NCBI GenBank assembly: GCA_030247885.1
Contig: JAPDRO010000010.1
Coordinates: 186,001-250,000 of the forward strand
Direction of reading: 5' to 3'
Source: Taxawa tesnikishii (nom. ined.)
Lineage: Eukaryota; Ascomycota; Dothideomycetes; Dothideales
DNA length: 64,000 nt
Positions 11,910-22,210 of the stretch are shown in pieces. Position numbers and translations under genes: made by a program. The number at the start of each line of letters is the position of its first letter. The first letter of the stretch is position 1. Below the pieces are notes generated by a model, which had not been told where the DNA came from, did no database searches, and was given only the letters and a program-made list of their open reading frames with translations.

Positions 11910-12239
11910 TGCGCGCCTCGTGCTCGACAGTGACGGAGCTGGAGGACGATGACGGATAGACAAGGCCGTTCGTATACAAAGAGTTCTCGACTTCTGGTGT
12001 TTGGGCGCCCGAGCCCTACCCCGCGTTCTGTTGACTGAGGGAAGGCTGGTGTGGTGTGACCAACCGGAAGTTGACCTTAGCACACAATCACGCAGCCGGA
12101 GCTGGAGAAGCCGACGCCAAGAGACACACATGCCCTTTGCAAGAGATGTTAGGAGAGTACATTCGTCTCTGTCTCGACTTGTAGCGAGCCACAATGGATA
12201 CGTCCTCGCAAAGTGATGTAGTCTGCAGAGTAGCGGACC

Positions 12240-12620
12240 AGATCGTAACAACGGTTATTCGATAGTTATCGCAATAAGCCAAAATGCCGTGGCCCAGAAA
12301 CGGGAGGGAGAAAATGTTTTTCCGGCTTTCTTCCCATCTCCCGTTTCCTGGCTGAATCATGTCGGCATCCGCATCAAGATTACCATGCCAAGACGATTGC
12401 CACTGTCATTCTACCTTGGTTCTGCCTCTATCGTGCTGCTGTACCTGCAAGCGGGCGGCACGGGTTGATAGGTCGCCTCAATGCCACCACATAGCTCAGC
12501 GCCGCCCCATCGCAGAGGGGATGTAAGCTAGACGACCTTTGAATTATTATTACATTCGTGTTCTAAGATCCTGGTCAGTCGCGTGGATAACGCGACATAC
12601 TGTGTCTTTGCAGTGGCAGA
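12240..12620 (+). repeat. dispersed repeat, copy a (3' part)
   Basis: The stretch aligns by eye with 20860-21110. Shared blocks are the segment around CCCGTTTCCTGGCTGAATC, a CATCAAGATTACCATGCC-like block, GATCGCCTCA-like sequence, AGCGCCGCCC.ATCGCAGAG, and the end block GCGTGGATAACGCGAC (GCGCGGACAACGCGAC in the other copy). No reading frame is conserved. Confidence 0.55.
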
Positions 12621-12769
12621 AACTTCATGGTCTGCCAAATTATCTTCTCTTCTCTTCCTTTGACAATAGCCTTTCCCACCCTCGTCGCGAATAGCGCTGC
12701 GGTCAGGACAGCTGTCGTGTACTTCGCATCCGAAAGCAGGCTATATAACGCGATGCTGCCCGAAGCTCC

Positions 12770-12920
12770 TATCTCCTTCCGGCTATGGAACCATGTCTAC
12801 CCCGATCTTTCGGTTTTCCCACTTCCAATCTATCTCCATATGCAGGTCGTATTCCCAACCCCGCTTTGCAGCGATCGTAGCGGGTGTTTCTTTGCTCAAG
12901 CGAGACGTATCGTAGGGACC
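12770..12920 (-). repeat. dispersed repeat, copy f (core only)
   Basis: On the minus strand this carries the family core: GCAAAGCGGGGTTGGGAA, followed by ACGACCTGCATATGGAG, matching the corresponding positions of copies at 1040 and 34000. It is short and strongly diverged. Confidence 0.5.
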
Positions 12921-12922
12921 GT

Positions 12923-13330
12923 TCACGCTCCTTCTAGCCTCCTGACCGCCGCGCGAACAACTCCTTCGAACATCACCCGGAAGTCTGTATCTAGACAGTC
13001 AAGCATCCGCCCTAGTACATTGAGTAAGACAAGCAGGGTGTACAAATCATTGGTTCCAACCTCTTGTCGTGGAAACGGGCCGCACACGTTGACGGCGCCA
13101 GAAGTGTTGTCTTTCCAGGACAGATAGAAACTCCATCGATGACCGGTGACTGTCCATGCGATCTGGACGGGTAGCTGCGTGTCTGTGTCCGTGCTGAGGC
13201 AGGACATGTATTGCAGCGAGCCGTAAAGCCAGACAGCAAGTTGCAGTTCTGCTTCTTCTTGAGATCCAGCAGGTCTTTTCAGCTCAATAGGGCAGACGAG
13301 AGGGACTATGCTCGTGTACGTATCAGTCAT
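12923..13330 (-). pseudogene. C-terminal part of a PD-(D/E)XK nuclease-like protein
   Basis: The 135-residue frame contains CPIELKRPAGSQEEAELQ followed by LAVWLYGSLQYM. This is the characteristic 'ExK ... QLxxW' block of the fungal PD-(D/E)XK nuclease-like domain (PF20516 as I recall it), with Glu and Lys of the catalytic motif present. The upstream part, with the catalytic Asp, is missing: dispersed repeat copy d begins within about 40 bp of the apparent start. It ends with a normal stop. The fragment at 11790-11909 is the N-terminus of such a protein but lies downstream on this strand, so it belongs to a different copy or has been rearranged. Activity is not expected from this piece alone. 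Confidence 0.6.
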
Positions 13331-13339
13331 TGACGATGG

Positions 13340-13600
13340 GCGAAAAACTAAGTTGCTTCGAGAATACTACGCCGAAGCATGATAGACAAGATACCGGATG
13401 CGTAGTTGCGGTGGCTGAACGCAGGGATCTGGGAAGTAGGATTCCGTCATCACGTGCGGCTTCGTGTGGGGAAGCAAGCCCAAGAAAGTCGGATCTTGTC
13501 TCTCACGCTATTGCGATAAACCTCGTTCGCCTATGGTGTGACCGCCAAGATGCGAATTTTGGGAAACGATCTTTGTAGATTGTAGCTTCTACATATGACA
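13340..13600 (+). repeat. dispersed repeat, copy d (5' part, internally shortened)
   Basis: This matches the 5' part of the family: CGAAAAAC, ATGATAGACAA, GGCTTCGTGTGGGGAAGC, AAGCCCAAG, and GACCGCCAAGATGCG before the core GGGAAACGATCT. Compared with 33740-34200, the part between the first and last blocks is shorter and the 3' half is absent. It truncates the PD-(D/E)XK relic. Confidence 0.6.
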
Positions 13601-13974
13601 AAGGGCTGCAAAGCGCTACAAGGCACGCGCACTCACTTGCGCTAGGCTAGGCTTGTTCAGATACACTGGGGCCGCCCGCCTGAAGGAACGCACCCGTGCA
13701 GTTCTTTGACCCTTACCTTCCGTTGTCAACTTCTTGGTTCCCTCTCACACAGAGTCGAGAGCTGTGATCTGTTGAAGTTGCTTGAATGACGAACTAGAAG
13801 CGTCATTGCGCGCACTCCACGCATGATCAATGCGCATCAGGAGGCACCCCTTATATCACTGAGATTGATTGGATACACACACGTATCGTTCCACTGTTAC
13901 ACCACTTAAAGCCACCGTGTAACTCATTTTTCGCATGCGATATCCTCCACTCCCTTCCTCTCGCTGTTTCAGTG

Positions 13975-14559
13975 TCAGCTCAAGAGAAGTCTCGCCGCTT
14001 CTCGCAAGTCAGCGGGAGTGTACGTCTGACTCTGGAGGACGTTCTCGTAAGCGGAGAATGCAGGCGCCACTCCCGTACCATAGTAGATGCAGGAGAAAGG
14101 CACTTCGCCCGCATCGGCGCGCATGCTGTGCATCGCATCCGAGACCGCGCTGGCAAAGCTCGCCTGATTGGCCAGGTTGTGTTCCGGATCTACGTCTTTT
14201 ATTCCCACAAGCTCGCAGTTGACCGTGAGGACAGCGCTGGCTCGGCGAAGCCAGGCAAGATGCGTGTCGGTCAGGCCGACATCCGCAACGTAGGGAACGT
14301 GCCGGATGCGTCTATGATATTGGCTGAGTGTTCGACCAAGGGTCTCGAATGGATCTGTAGCGTCTAGCGATGCTGATGCCGAACCGACAGGTGGTGGCAT
14401 GGCAGGAGTGAACAACAACACCAGGGCTTCCTCCGACAGATTGCGAACGGTGTGCATGCTCCAGTCGGACGACCTGAAGAAGCGTACAGAGGGCTGCGGT
14501 TCTGGTGTACTGGAGGAAGGCGACTGCTTGACTTGTGCCATGGTTGCGGACTTCGGCAC
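13975..14559 (-). CDS. hypothetical protein
   Basis: The frame has 194 codons, with possible starts at 14559 (MPKSATM) or six codons later (MAQVKQSPSSS). The N-terminus is Ser/Pro-rich and probably disordered. The rest looks globular, with alternating hydrophobic and charged residues and stretches such as LAWLRRASAVLTVNCEL. There is no signal peptide. I recognise no family. The composition is coding-like, and the overlapping plus-strand frames are poorer. Introns or further exons on either side cannot be excluded, since the 5' flank to about 14711 holds another short minus-strand frame. Confidence 0.45.
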   Translation of the reverse strand: MPKSATMAQVKQSPSSSTPEPQPSVRFFRSSDWSMHTVRNLSEEALVLLFTPAMPPPVGSASASLDATDPFETLGRTLSQYHRRIRHVPYVADVGLTDTHLAWLRRASAVLTVNCELVGIKDVDPEHNLANQASFASAVSDAMHSMRADAGEVPFSCIYYGTGVAPAFSAYENVLQSQTYTPADLREAARLLLS

Positions 14560-14711
14560 ACTAACTGTGATCTTGGATCAGTAACTGACCTGGGGCGGAT
14601 ATTGTGTGGGTGTCTCTGATTCTGTGAATACACACCTCCCTTAGACATGGAAGCGATGCTCACCGGGGTAAAATGACAAAGAGACGCGGGAGTAGACAGC
14701 GTTTTGCACAT

Positions 14712-15287
14712 GGAAGGTATGCTGACCTAGGCTGATTACTGCCGCTATCCCGTGCAACTGTCGGACACACTCACGGTTGAGCCGCGGTCTTCTGGTCGCA
14801 AAGAGTCAGACTGGAAGCAGAACGGATCGGTGGACATCAGCGCAACAGATACCTTGTGTCGAGCACGTGAGACCGTTGGGACTCAGTTCTGTTCACTTCT
14901 TCCCAGGATGGGGAAATGGCAATATGGTTGAAGCAAAGAACACCAAGAAACGCTCGATGTGGTGGCGAGCGTGTGCGTTGTGCAACCACTCCACGGCATG
15001 GTTGGGGCGGGAAGAGAGAGCGGAGTTACGGGTTGGGGAGCGCCATCGACGCTGTGTAACGAAGCTATGTGGGCATAGTATACAAATGGGTCGCGAAGTG
15101 ACCTGTCGAGAGTGTATGCAGAGTGGTTGCTACAGACGTGTTCGTGTGTTACATGTCTTGCTTTACTCTTCTATGGATATCTGCTAGTCTTTTCTTTAAT
15201 ACTCGAAAAGAGAGGGCTATCGTTGGTTGTCTGCTAAAGTCCGATAGATATGGTCAACCCTGGGTGTTGTTGATCGATCTCAGTCAT
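14712..15287. other. no gene recognised
   Basis: Short plus-strand frames (for example 14777-15187) have no recognisable motif. I see no transposon end or RNA gene. Confidence 0.35.
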
Positions 15288-15690
15288 TCAACTATCCTGA
15301 TGCACACTGCCTGCGCTAAGCTGAGCGTGTTCTGCTGCGACGATAAGGTGTTTGCGCCGTGTCTTCTCGCGAAGTCGACGGCCTGTACGGGATGTCATCT
15401 CGCTTCTCCTCAGCCCGTGTTTCCTGTTTTCTGCACATAGTCTCCCGACCTTCGCTCGACTCTTCCTCCAGGTGCGCGCTTGTTCTGTCCACTTGATCTT
15501 CGTGGTATGACTCTTTTCCTTCATATGTCGCTTCTGGCCGTCGGATTGCTCCTGTGCTATCTCTGCTTCATTGAGCATGCCGGCTAGCTCTTAGTATAAG
15601 TCCGTGATCTCCAGGTCAAAAGCATCGTCTAGCTCTAGAAAGTCGTCCTGCAGCAGGTCTCGAAGGGCAAGCGCATCGTTTCGCCCTTTG
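15288..15690 (-). pseudogene. relic of a charged, helical protein with one in-frame stop
   Basis: On the minus strand a coding-like frame reads through LALRDLLQDDFLELDDAF, then an in-frame TAA at 15591-15593, then ELAGMLNEAEIAQEQSDG and a long Lys/Arg/Glu-rich tail to a stop at 15288. The acidic-then-basic helical composition suggests a nuclear or coiled-coil protein, but I recognise no family. The frame is continuous across the stop, so this is either a gene with a nonsense mutation or a gene starting at Met 15578. Confidence 0.35.
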
Positions 15691-15833
15691 CACTGCCGAT
15701 CTTGTCTCAGTACAGACTCGTTTCCCGGAAAGCACGGCACTCATTGTGGTTGACAACACAACCAGAAACTCGAGTTTGACATTTTCGCAGTCGGTTACCC
15801 CTCGTGACCCGCTTCTCCGCCATTTACGTTGTC

Positions 15834-16844
15834 CTAATCCATCCTTTTCAACATCTCCGAGAAGAGATCCACCGAAATCGCATTAGCTTCCCTGAGTAAC
15901 GACTGGAATCTCTTGTTGCCGGCCAGCTTCTCCACAACACATGCCACATACAGGATGACCAGAACACGTAAGCTATCCTGCTTCCCCACACGCTCTAGAG
16001 TATTAGCGTAACAGTATTGCAGGAGATCCACCGCATCCTCTACGCGTTCTTTGTATAGCGTGAAACTTGCGAGAGTCTGCTGCAGCTTCGAGAGCGAAAG
16101 ATCTCTCAACGCCTCGATGTCGTACTTATCGGCGAAAACGTAGAGCCGTGCATGGCACAAGAACACCTCACTGTAGTCCTCGCACGGCTCTCTGTTGAGG
16201 CGTGGCTCAAGATCTTTCTCAGGCTTTGCAATCCTTCTAGCACTATTTTGGAACTCGTCCCAAAGCAGAGTGCGCTTTGACTTGGTAACTTTGGTCAAGT
16301 GTGAGAGAAGATACCGAGGGATAGTACACCAAGGCGCAAGGTTTCTCACCTTTTCGTTTCTTGTCTTTTTCACGCTATAGGAGCCTTCCCAGCAATCTTC
16401 CACAGGCGCTGGTTATTCTTCAGCTGGTGGAGGTGGGGGTGGGTACACCAACGTCTGAGCCTCTCCAATCGGGGCAAAATCCTCTTGTTCTGTAGGTAGT
16501 ACAAGACCTGCGACAGAATGTTCGTCTGAGTTGCGATCTTCATGGCTGTTGGTAGTTTCTTGGCCGATTTGCGAATGATCGAGCAAGATAGTTGGTTCGG
16601 CAGGGGAATAGTTGCCCGTGTAAAGAAACTGCCCGAATCGGACAAAAGTATGGTCATCCGTATCTTCCAGCCAAGCGCAGCCTTCCATCGCTTCAGACAT
16701 CTTGCCATTCACAAGTGCACTGAGCGGTCCTGAATATTTGACAAGAAGGTCGGCGTGAAGTGTAGAAGGGGTCCTGTTGCTGCCTATGAAGGAACGAAAA
16801 GGTTTAGACGCAAGGATCCTAGGTTGTTCAGAAGTAGATACCAA
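15834..16844 (-). pseudogene. BTB/POZ-domain protein with one in-frame TAA
   Basis: The minus-strand frame runs 336 codons and is broken once, by TAA at 16413-16415. The N-terminal half is a fungal BTB/POZ domain: FRSFIGSNRTPSTLHADL, then VKYSGPLSALVNGKM, AWLEDTDDHTFVRFGQFL and YTGNYSPA. The second half has the usual C-terminal helical part, with RLYVFADKYDIEALRDLS. This is the layout of the many fungal BTB proteins thought to act in protein-protein interaction, sometimes as Cul3 adaptors. The stop lies in a Pro/Glu linker (PPPPPPAEE before it, PAPVEDCW after it), so both halves stay in frame. It could be a true nonsense mutation, a base error, or a stop removed by an unseen intron. I see no good GT...AG pair around it. 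Confidence 0.7.
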
Positions 16845-17280
16845 AACGTGAGCTGGAACGATTACCTTTCGAAGTCAAGTTCCATTCTGAAGTTGTATGT
16901 CGAAAGCCTTGTTGCGTAACGTGCAGGGTATAGCAAGTCGGTATGTTTATCTCATGGAGAAGCATGGAACGAAGCTCTGAGGAGTATCGCAATATCTGGT
17001 GTAACTGCAATTGACGCTAAGAATGTAACGGAGTTCTATCACGAAGTTGTTTCCCTGTCGTCGTTCTCTTTTTCCACAGAGCTGACCTCGCTCGCGTAAG
17101 ACTCGTGGTGCTGCGCCGCCAATAGAGCTGCACAATGGATGACACGTGTGCTAAACAGCTAGATTCCAGATGCGTCTGCAAAATCCGTTGGTCATAGATT
17201 GTACCGAGGCGACAGTTAGTGCTGACTCGAGCAGGGATTCGCGTCTGCTTTGTGTTCTCTACGCGTTACGATTGACGTAT
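16845..17280. other. intergenic, no gene recognised
   Basis: This is presumably the 5' region of the BTB gene, plus unassigned sequence. No motif-bearing frame was found. Confidence 0.35.
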
Positions 17281-17394
17281 ACCGACAAACACTTTTGGCC
17301 TTGCCTTAAACAGAAGTTGCACGATCTGTATCCAAATTGCAAGACTTGGTTTGGTAGTGGAAAACCATCGCTTCCCTTAGGAAAGTTGATTTGA
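17281..17394 (+). mobile_element. short remnant of a Tc1/mariner transposase C-terminus
   Basis: The frame contains HFWPCLKQKLHDLYPNC followed by KTWFGSGK. It lines up with the Tc1-type transposase at 45230-45514 in this window (HLWSILKERLYQLFPDT, then ETWSGSEA), which is the part just after the catalytic Glu. Only about 35 codons are recognisable and no ends were found. Confidence 0.5.
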
Positions 17395-17504
17395 AGGCTG
17401 CATAGTATGCAACCGACCCAGATATCATATTTAACTGTACGGAGAGTACGGAGAGCATGAAGAGTATGGAGATGCCCTTTCCCCGCACCACCCGTCAAAC
17501 ATAC

Positions 17505-19637
17505 CGTGTCCGTGCGCGTGCCGCCCGGATTCGCGTGCCGCCCGATCAACACAAACTGTACCTATACTTCAACGCGTTACAAATCAACCATCATGCCAGG
17601 AATAGAAGATGCGCTTGCGGAGATTAACAATCTGAAGCCTGGCGACAAACTTGTATACCAGCAGATTGCTACTAAACATGGCGTTGATCGCTCAACGCTG
17701 TCGCGGAAACACAAGCGGATTCAAGCTGATCAGGAGACCAAGAACGTCAACCAGCAGAAGCTTACTCCACAACAAGAGGAGGAGCTAGTTAAGTATATAG
17801 AGGAGCTTACGGCTCGTCATATACCTCCTACAAGAGAGATGGTACAGAATTTCGCGTCATCGGTAGCCCAGGAGCCAGTCAGCGAGAGCTGGGTTACCCG
17901 CTTCATCAACAGGTGCTCTATCCATCTCATCTCTCAATACTCAACGGGTATGGACGCCAATCGCCACAACGCCGACTCCTACACGAAGTACATGCTCTAC
18001 TTTGACCTGTTGCAGTCCATAATCGCCAAGTATGACGTTGACGCTGAGCACACATACAATATGGATGAGAAGGGCTTCATGATTGGAGTCACCTCAAGAA
18101 CCAAGCACGTGTTCAGCAGACGCATGTGGGAGAAGAAGGAGGTCACAGCATCACTTCAAGATGGCAATCGTACCTGGGTGACGCTTATAGCTTGTGTGTG
18201 CGGTGATGGATTAGCACTGCCGCCAGGCCTCCTGTACGAGTCCACCAACAACACCATCCAATCAAGCTGGGTGGAGGAGATTAAGCTAGGGGTACACTCT
18301 GTACTAGTTTCCTCGTCACCTTCAGGCTGGACCAACAACGAGGTAGGCGTAGCTTGGCTTGAACAGGTGTTTGACCGCTTCACCAAGGCCAAAGCTCGAA
18401 GAAAGTACCGCCTATTAATCCTTGACGGCCACGGCTCTCATGTGACGATGGACTTCATCAACTACTGCGATCAGAACAAGATACTCCTAGCTATCCTTCC
18501 TCCTTATTCAACACACACGCTCCAACCGCTCGATGTGGTGATGTTCAAGCCTCTGTCAACAGCGTACTCAAAGGAGCTTACAACACACCTTCACAGCGGC
18601 CAGGGGCTGTCAGTTATCAAGAAGAGCGACTTCTTCCACCTGTTCTGGAAGGCCTGGACGGGCACATTTACTCGGGGGCTGATACTCAGGTCCTTTGAGG
18701 CAACGGGTATAGCACCCCTTCAACCCAACGTCATCCTCCAACGCTTTGCTAAGGATACCCCTGAGGCCTCTGATAGCAACACAAGCTCTTCTTCAGTCTA
18801 CTCCGGCAAGGATTGGCTCAAAACAGAGACTCTGTTGCGCAAAGTTGCCAAGGATGAAGGCAGTAAAGAGCTAAAGAAGATCAAACGCTCACTCCACCAT
18901 ATCTCAATTCAAAACTCCATCCTCCACCATGAGATAGCAGGCCTTAAAGAGGTTCTCAAAACTCAGAAGAAGCACAAGAAGAAGAGCAAGCCTCTTGAGC
19001 TTGAGCATCACAAGGACTATCATGGTGGAGCTGAGTTCTTCTCTCCAAACAAAGTAGAGAAAGCACGCTCACATCAGAGGGCAAAACAAGAAGCAGAGAA
19101 GGTAGAGGAGCTTAGAAAAGCAGAGATGGCTGAGCTGAGGCGTGCCAATAAGCTATACAACGAGAAGATCGCTCAGGAGAGGCGTGAGCAGCGGGTGAGG
19201 GAGAAGGCAGACCGAGACCGGCTCAAAGCTGAGAAGGCCAAGGAAGCAGCTGAACGCAAGGCTGAAAGAGAGCGTGATAAGCAAGCTCGCGACGCTGAAA
19301 AAGCTGTACAATTGCCCAAAATAGGCAAGCGGAAGGCCTCACAGTCTACAGCACCTAGAAAGAAGCAGAATCGTGGTGCTGCCGCTGCCTGTAGTGGTGC
19401 TGTACGTGGAAGCCCGCCCCGGCAAGCTCCCACAACAACCACCCGCCGCGGCCGCACGTCAACTCTGCCTGCACGTTTTGTATGAAAGAACATTATCGCA
19501 TAGCTCTATAGATTACTCCGCCCAGAAATCTTGTAACAACAACTATTGTGTGTAGCTCTACAGCCTCATTTTGAACTGAGCGTTGAGGTGGTTGACCGGG
19601 CGGCACGCGAATCCGGGCGGCACGCGCACGGACACGG
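17505..19637 (+). mobile_element. pogo-like DNA transposon, family 2, apparently intact
   Basis: The element spans 2133 bp, with TA duplications at 17503-17504 and 19638-19639. The terminal inverted repeats are about 48 bp, begin CCGTGTCCGTGC, and differ at one position between the two ends. Inside each repeat the motif GCGTGCCGCCCG occurs twice with a 17-bp period. A single uninterrupted transposase frame fills most of the element. A relative with broken coding sequence lies at 58520-60628. Confidence 0.93.
17593..19485 (+). CDS. pogo-like (DDE_1) transposase, family 2, intact, 630 aa
   Basis: The chosen start is MPGIEDALAEINNLK (17593); the frame is also open upstream into the terminal repeat, but that is unlikely to be translated. 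Domains in order: a psq-type helix-turn-helix (residues about 1-55), a CENP-B/Tc5-type DNA-binding part with EPVSESWVTRFINR (about 95-115), and the DDE_1 core with YNMDEKGFMIG, LLILDGHGSH and LQPLDVVMFK holding the three acidic residues. A long, very charged C-terminal coiled coil ends in a Lys/Arg-rich tail (about 470-630). All motifs are present and no break is seen, so the enzyme may be active. It would cut and paste DNA into TA sites in the nucleus. Confidence 0.93.
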   Translation: MPGIEDALAEINNLKPGDKLVYQQIATKHGVDRSTLSRKHKRIQADQETKNVNQQKLTPQQEEELVKYIEELTARHIPPTREMVQNFASSVAQEPVSESWVTRFINRCSIHLISQYSTGMDANRHNADSYTKYMLYFDLLQSIIAKYDVDAEHTYNMDEKGFMIGVTSRTKHVFSRRMWEKKEVTASLQDGNRTWVTLIACVCGDGLALPPGLLYESTNNTIQSSWVEEIKLGVHSVLVSSSPSGWTNNEVGVAWLEQVFDRFTKAKARRKYRLLILDGHGSHVTMDFINYCDQNKILLAILPPYSTHTLQPLDVVMFKPLSTAYSKELTTHLHSGQGLSVIKKSDFFHLFWKAWTGTFTRGLILRSFEATGIAPLQPNVILQRFAKDTPEASDSNTSSSSVYSGKDWLKTETLLRKVAKDEGSKELKKIKRSLHHISIQNSILHHEIAGLKEVLKTQKKHKKKSKPLELEHHKDYHGGAEFFSPNKVEKARSHQRAKQEAEKVEELRKAEMAELRRANKLYNEKIAQERREQRVREKADRDRLKAEKAKEAAERKAERERDKQARDAEKAVQLPKIGKRKASQSTAPRKKQNRGAAAACSGAVRGSPPRQAPTTTTRRGRTSTLPARFV

Positions 19638-19639
19638 TA

Positions 19640-20449
19640 CAGGCGCGCCGCTTGCTGCCGCGTTTCTTCAAGCATTGGCCATAACCGTTTTGACCTGTTC
19701 CTCCTGCAACCGTCTACATGCTGGCTCTCTATTAGCGGTCGCTCCTGTTCGTCTCTATTCTGCGTCATCCTGAGGCGTGGTATGGCTCAGAAACGCTGCG
19801 ACAGTAATTTCGCAACTTGACCGCAGGCCACACCGCCGTTGTACGTGCCGCCCTCGAAACGATGCAAAACCCCGCCGACGGACCCCAGTGGAGCCCTCGT
19901 ACAGCCTTACCCCTAAAAACACGGATTGAGAGATTGACTTGATACTTCGAAGAATGCGACAGACACGGCAAACTCCCTATCAATGTTCAACACAAACACG
20001 CTGCCCATGCGAAAGGGAAAGGGAAAGGAAACCCAAAGAAAAGCGGGGCTAGAGACATCCATGTCGGGTTCAGGTTGCAAGGCGTCAAATACCTGGAGGA
20101 CACGTGTGTCATCGTCCAGCCTGCAGCGAAACGGGCTCAACTCAAACAACACCCGAGATACGCGGACACCCGAAGTTGAGCCACTTCGGCACACCACAAG
20201 ACTAAGTGTTGAGCTAGTTGGCACGGAGATGACTGGAAATCGAGAAACCGTCCTCATCAACAATGGAGAGGCAGAACAGCATACCGATATGGACGCGAAG
20301 AACAAAGTATATGGAGGTATCAAGAACAATGTTACGGATGTTGCACGTCAGTGGAAAGCGCAAGTGCACGAAATGCGCGCCTTGAATGAAGTTAGCGGAC
20401 CTTGGTGTAGTGTTTCATGCCCACTTTGTGTATCATGAGCAAGACATCG
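19640..20449. other. no gene assigned; ambiguous frames
   Basis: Overlapping frames on both strands around 19913-20438 (138-151 codons) have no recognisable domains. The minus-strand frame looks slightly more protein-like (hydrophobic stretches such as FLWVSFPFPF), but I cannot support a gene. Confidence 0.3.
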
Positions 20450-21110
20450 GACAAGGCGGTGAGGATGGATAAATGCCGGGACTCAGAAATTCTAATCTTG
20501 TCGTTGCCTGCAGCTTCGTGAGGTTAAGCAAGCCCAAGACGGCAGCAGCATCATGCAGCACGCAGCAGCTATGGCGCATCCTCCTGTAAGCGCTCCTGTT
20601 ATGCGCTATTTTAGACCGGCGCTCCAAGGACAACAGACGGGAATCTAAAACCTGTTGCGATACGGTTCGGCTGATCGAAGCAACACACACTATCACCGCC
20701 CAAAGGCGGGATTTGGGAACCGATCTGCATACGGAGGCAGACGGGAACGGAGAGTTCCAGACCTACGGTTCATCTGCGATCACGAGAAGTTGTAGTCATG
20801 TTGCGGAACGAAGGACGGAATGGTTTAACGTCGGACTGGGAGTAAAGTCTCTCCTATCTAGCCTCTCAGTTTCTATTTCCCTGCTTAGTCGCGTTGTCAT
20901 CCTCGTCAAAGTTACCACCATGAAGACAGCTAGTACTGTCGTCTTTCCTGGATCCCTTCTCCACCATGCCACCGTCCTTATAGTTAGGGGTTGGTTGATC
21001 GCCTCAGCGCCAAGGTATGGGTAAGCGCCGCCCTGTCGCAGAGAGGACGACAGCTGAACAATCCGTGGTTTTTGTAATAGAGACCAGAGAGGGCGCGGAC
21101 AACGCGACGT
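20450..21110 (+). repeat. dispersed repeat, copy b (longest copy)
   Basis: About 660 bp contain both the 5' half, shared with 33740-34200 and 13340-13600, and the 3' half, shared with 12240-12620. Landmarks are CAGCTTCGTGAGG, AAGCAAGCCCAAGA, ATCATGCAGCA, GCTATTTTAGACCGGCGCT, the core GGGAACCGATCTGCATACGG, and the end block GCGCGGACAACGCGAC. No long frame is conserved between copies. No terminal inverted repeat or poly-A tail was identified. Confidence 0.6.
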
Positions 21111-21334
21111 GAACGCGAGCGTGTGGGGAGATTATGGGAGGGACACTGCCCCACGCCAAGAGGTGGCCACCCCTGTAGAATACAATTAGGGGCAGGCTGG
21201 GATGAAGTACATATCCCAGGGTCTGCGTACCATGAGAGAAAGTACTGCGCAGGATGCCAATGTTGTTAGTGAGGACAACATTGCTGTGGTTAGAGGCGAA
21301 GCGGCAGATGGCACATTCTGACAGTGAACAGGTA

Positions 21335-22210
21335 TCATACTGCAGGCGAAGACGAAGGCTGGCCTCTATGGTGGCCCCAGTCGTGGCGTCTGGATAGATG
21401 AACGAACTTTCGCACCCTTTTCGGGAAGACTCCCTTATCGTCTCCCCGTTCCAGCGCGGAGTATGCTCGCTTCTGACCTCGGGGCTCCGGCGGATGTGAT
21501 ATTACTGCCGCAGCCTTATGGTCCTGCAATGAGCCTGCTGACCTTGGTGTTTGTAATCCCGTTGCGGAGGCCGTGGTCATGGCGTGCCCTTTAGTGTTTG
21601 TATGCAACGGTTCATCGATTTCCACAAGCGACTTGTTTTCACTTTTGGCTAGCCTGTCCTCATCGCTTTCGCTCTCTGAGTTGTCTGTGAGACCGGCATC
21701 GTACATCTCCAGAATCTTCTTCTGCCTTTCCGCATACGCCTTGCGCTCTTCCATGGGTGTGGACCCACGCTTCCAGCGTGTTGCAGTCTCTTTGCCGTAT
21801 TTGCTCTCTCGAACAGCCTGTCGCACTCTTGACACGTTGAAGGCTAAGCGGACCTTCTTCCCAAAATCCACGTCATAATAGTCGACGACGTTGGCGGGTG
21901 CGGTCGGTAGCGAAGCGAAATAGCTGACGAGGTCGCTGTGGAACAGGCGCTGCGGATCCTTGTTTGGTGCCGGGCGAGACGGAGGCTGTAGACGAGAGTA
22001 TTCTGATGCGTTTGTTGATGACAGCTGGGCCATGTATGCGCCCGGAGAGAGCAGAGGCGACGGCGTCAGGAGGGCAGGAGAGGACGGTGCGGAAGGCGGT
22101 GTGGTTGCGGATGGCGCATCGTTGGTGTCGGTCAAGGGCGGCAATGTTGGTGCTTTGAGGGCCTTTGGTAACAGCGGTGAGGGGGTCTCGAGATGGTATT
22201 CAGTAGCCAT
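21335..22210 (-). CDS. hypothetical protein, probably nuclear, 291 aa
   Basis: The frame is uninterrupted. The first 80 residues are Pro/Ser/Thr-rich and probably disordered. A folded-looking middle (residues about 90-175) includes LFHSDLVSYFASLP, VVDYYDVDFGKKVRLAFNV and a helix ERKAYAERQKKILEMYD. An acidic stretch follows (SESESDEDRLA). The C-terminus is Arg/Lys-rich with a possible nuclear localisation signal (FPKRVRKFVH). I do not recognise the family. It is transcribed away from the kinase gene at 22803, and the 592 bp between them may hold both promoters. Confidence 0.6.
   Translation of the reverse strand: MATEYHLETPSPLLPKALKAPTLPPLTDTNDAPSATTPPSAPSSPALLTPSPLLSPGAYMAQLSSTNASEYSRLQPPSRPAPNKDPQRLFHSDLVSYFASLPTAPANVVDYYDVDFGKKVRLAFNVSRVRQAVRESKYGKETATRWKRGSTPMEERKAYAERQKKILEMYDAGLTDNSESESDEDRLAKSENKSLVEIDEPLHTNTKGHAMTTASATGLQTPRSAGSLQDHKAAAVISHPPEPRGQKRAYSALERGDDKGVFPKRVRKFVHLSRRHDWGHHRGQPSSSPAV

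Noticed and set aside
13975-14559. Missing N-terminal half of the PD-(D/E)XK gene at 12923-13330
   Set aside because: It has its own stop, lies 600 bp away with a repeat between, and shows none of the motifs expected in that half.
19913-20438. Overlapping plus and minus frames of about 140-150 codons as a gene
   Set aside because: No domain, signal or splice evidence favours either strand.
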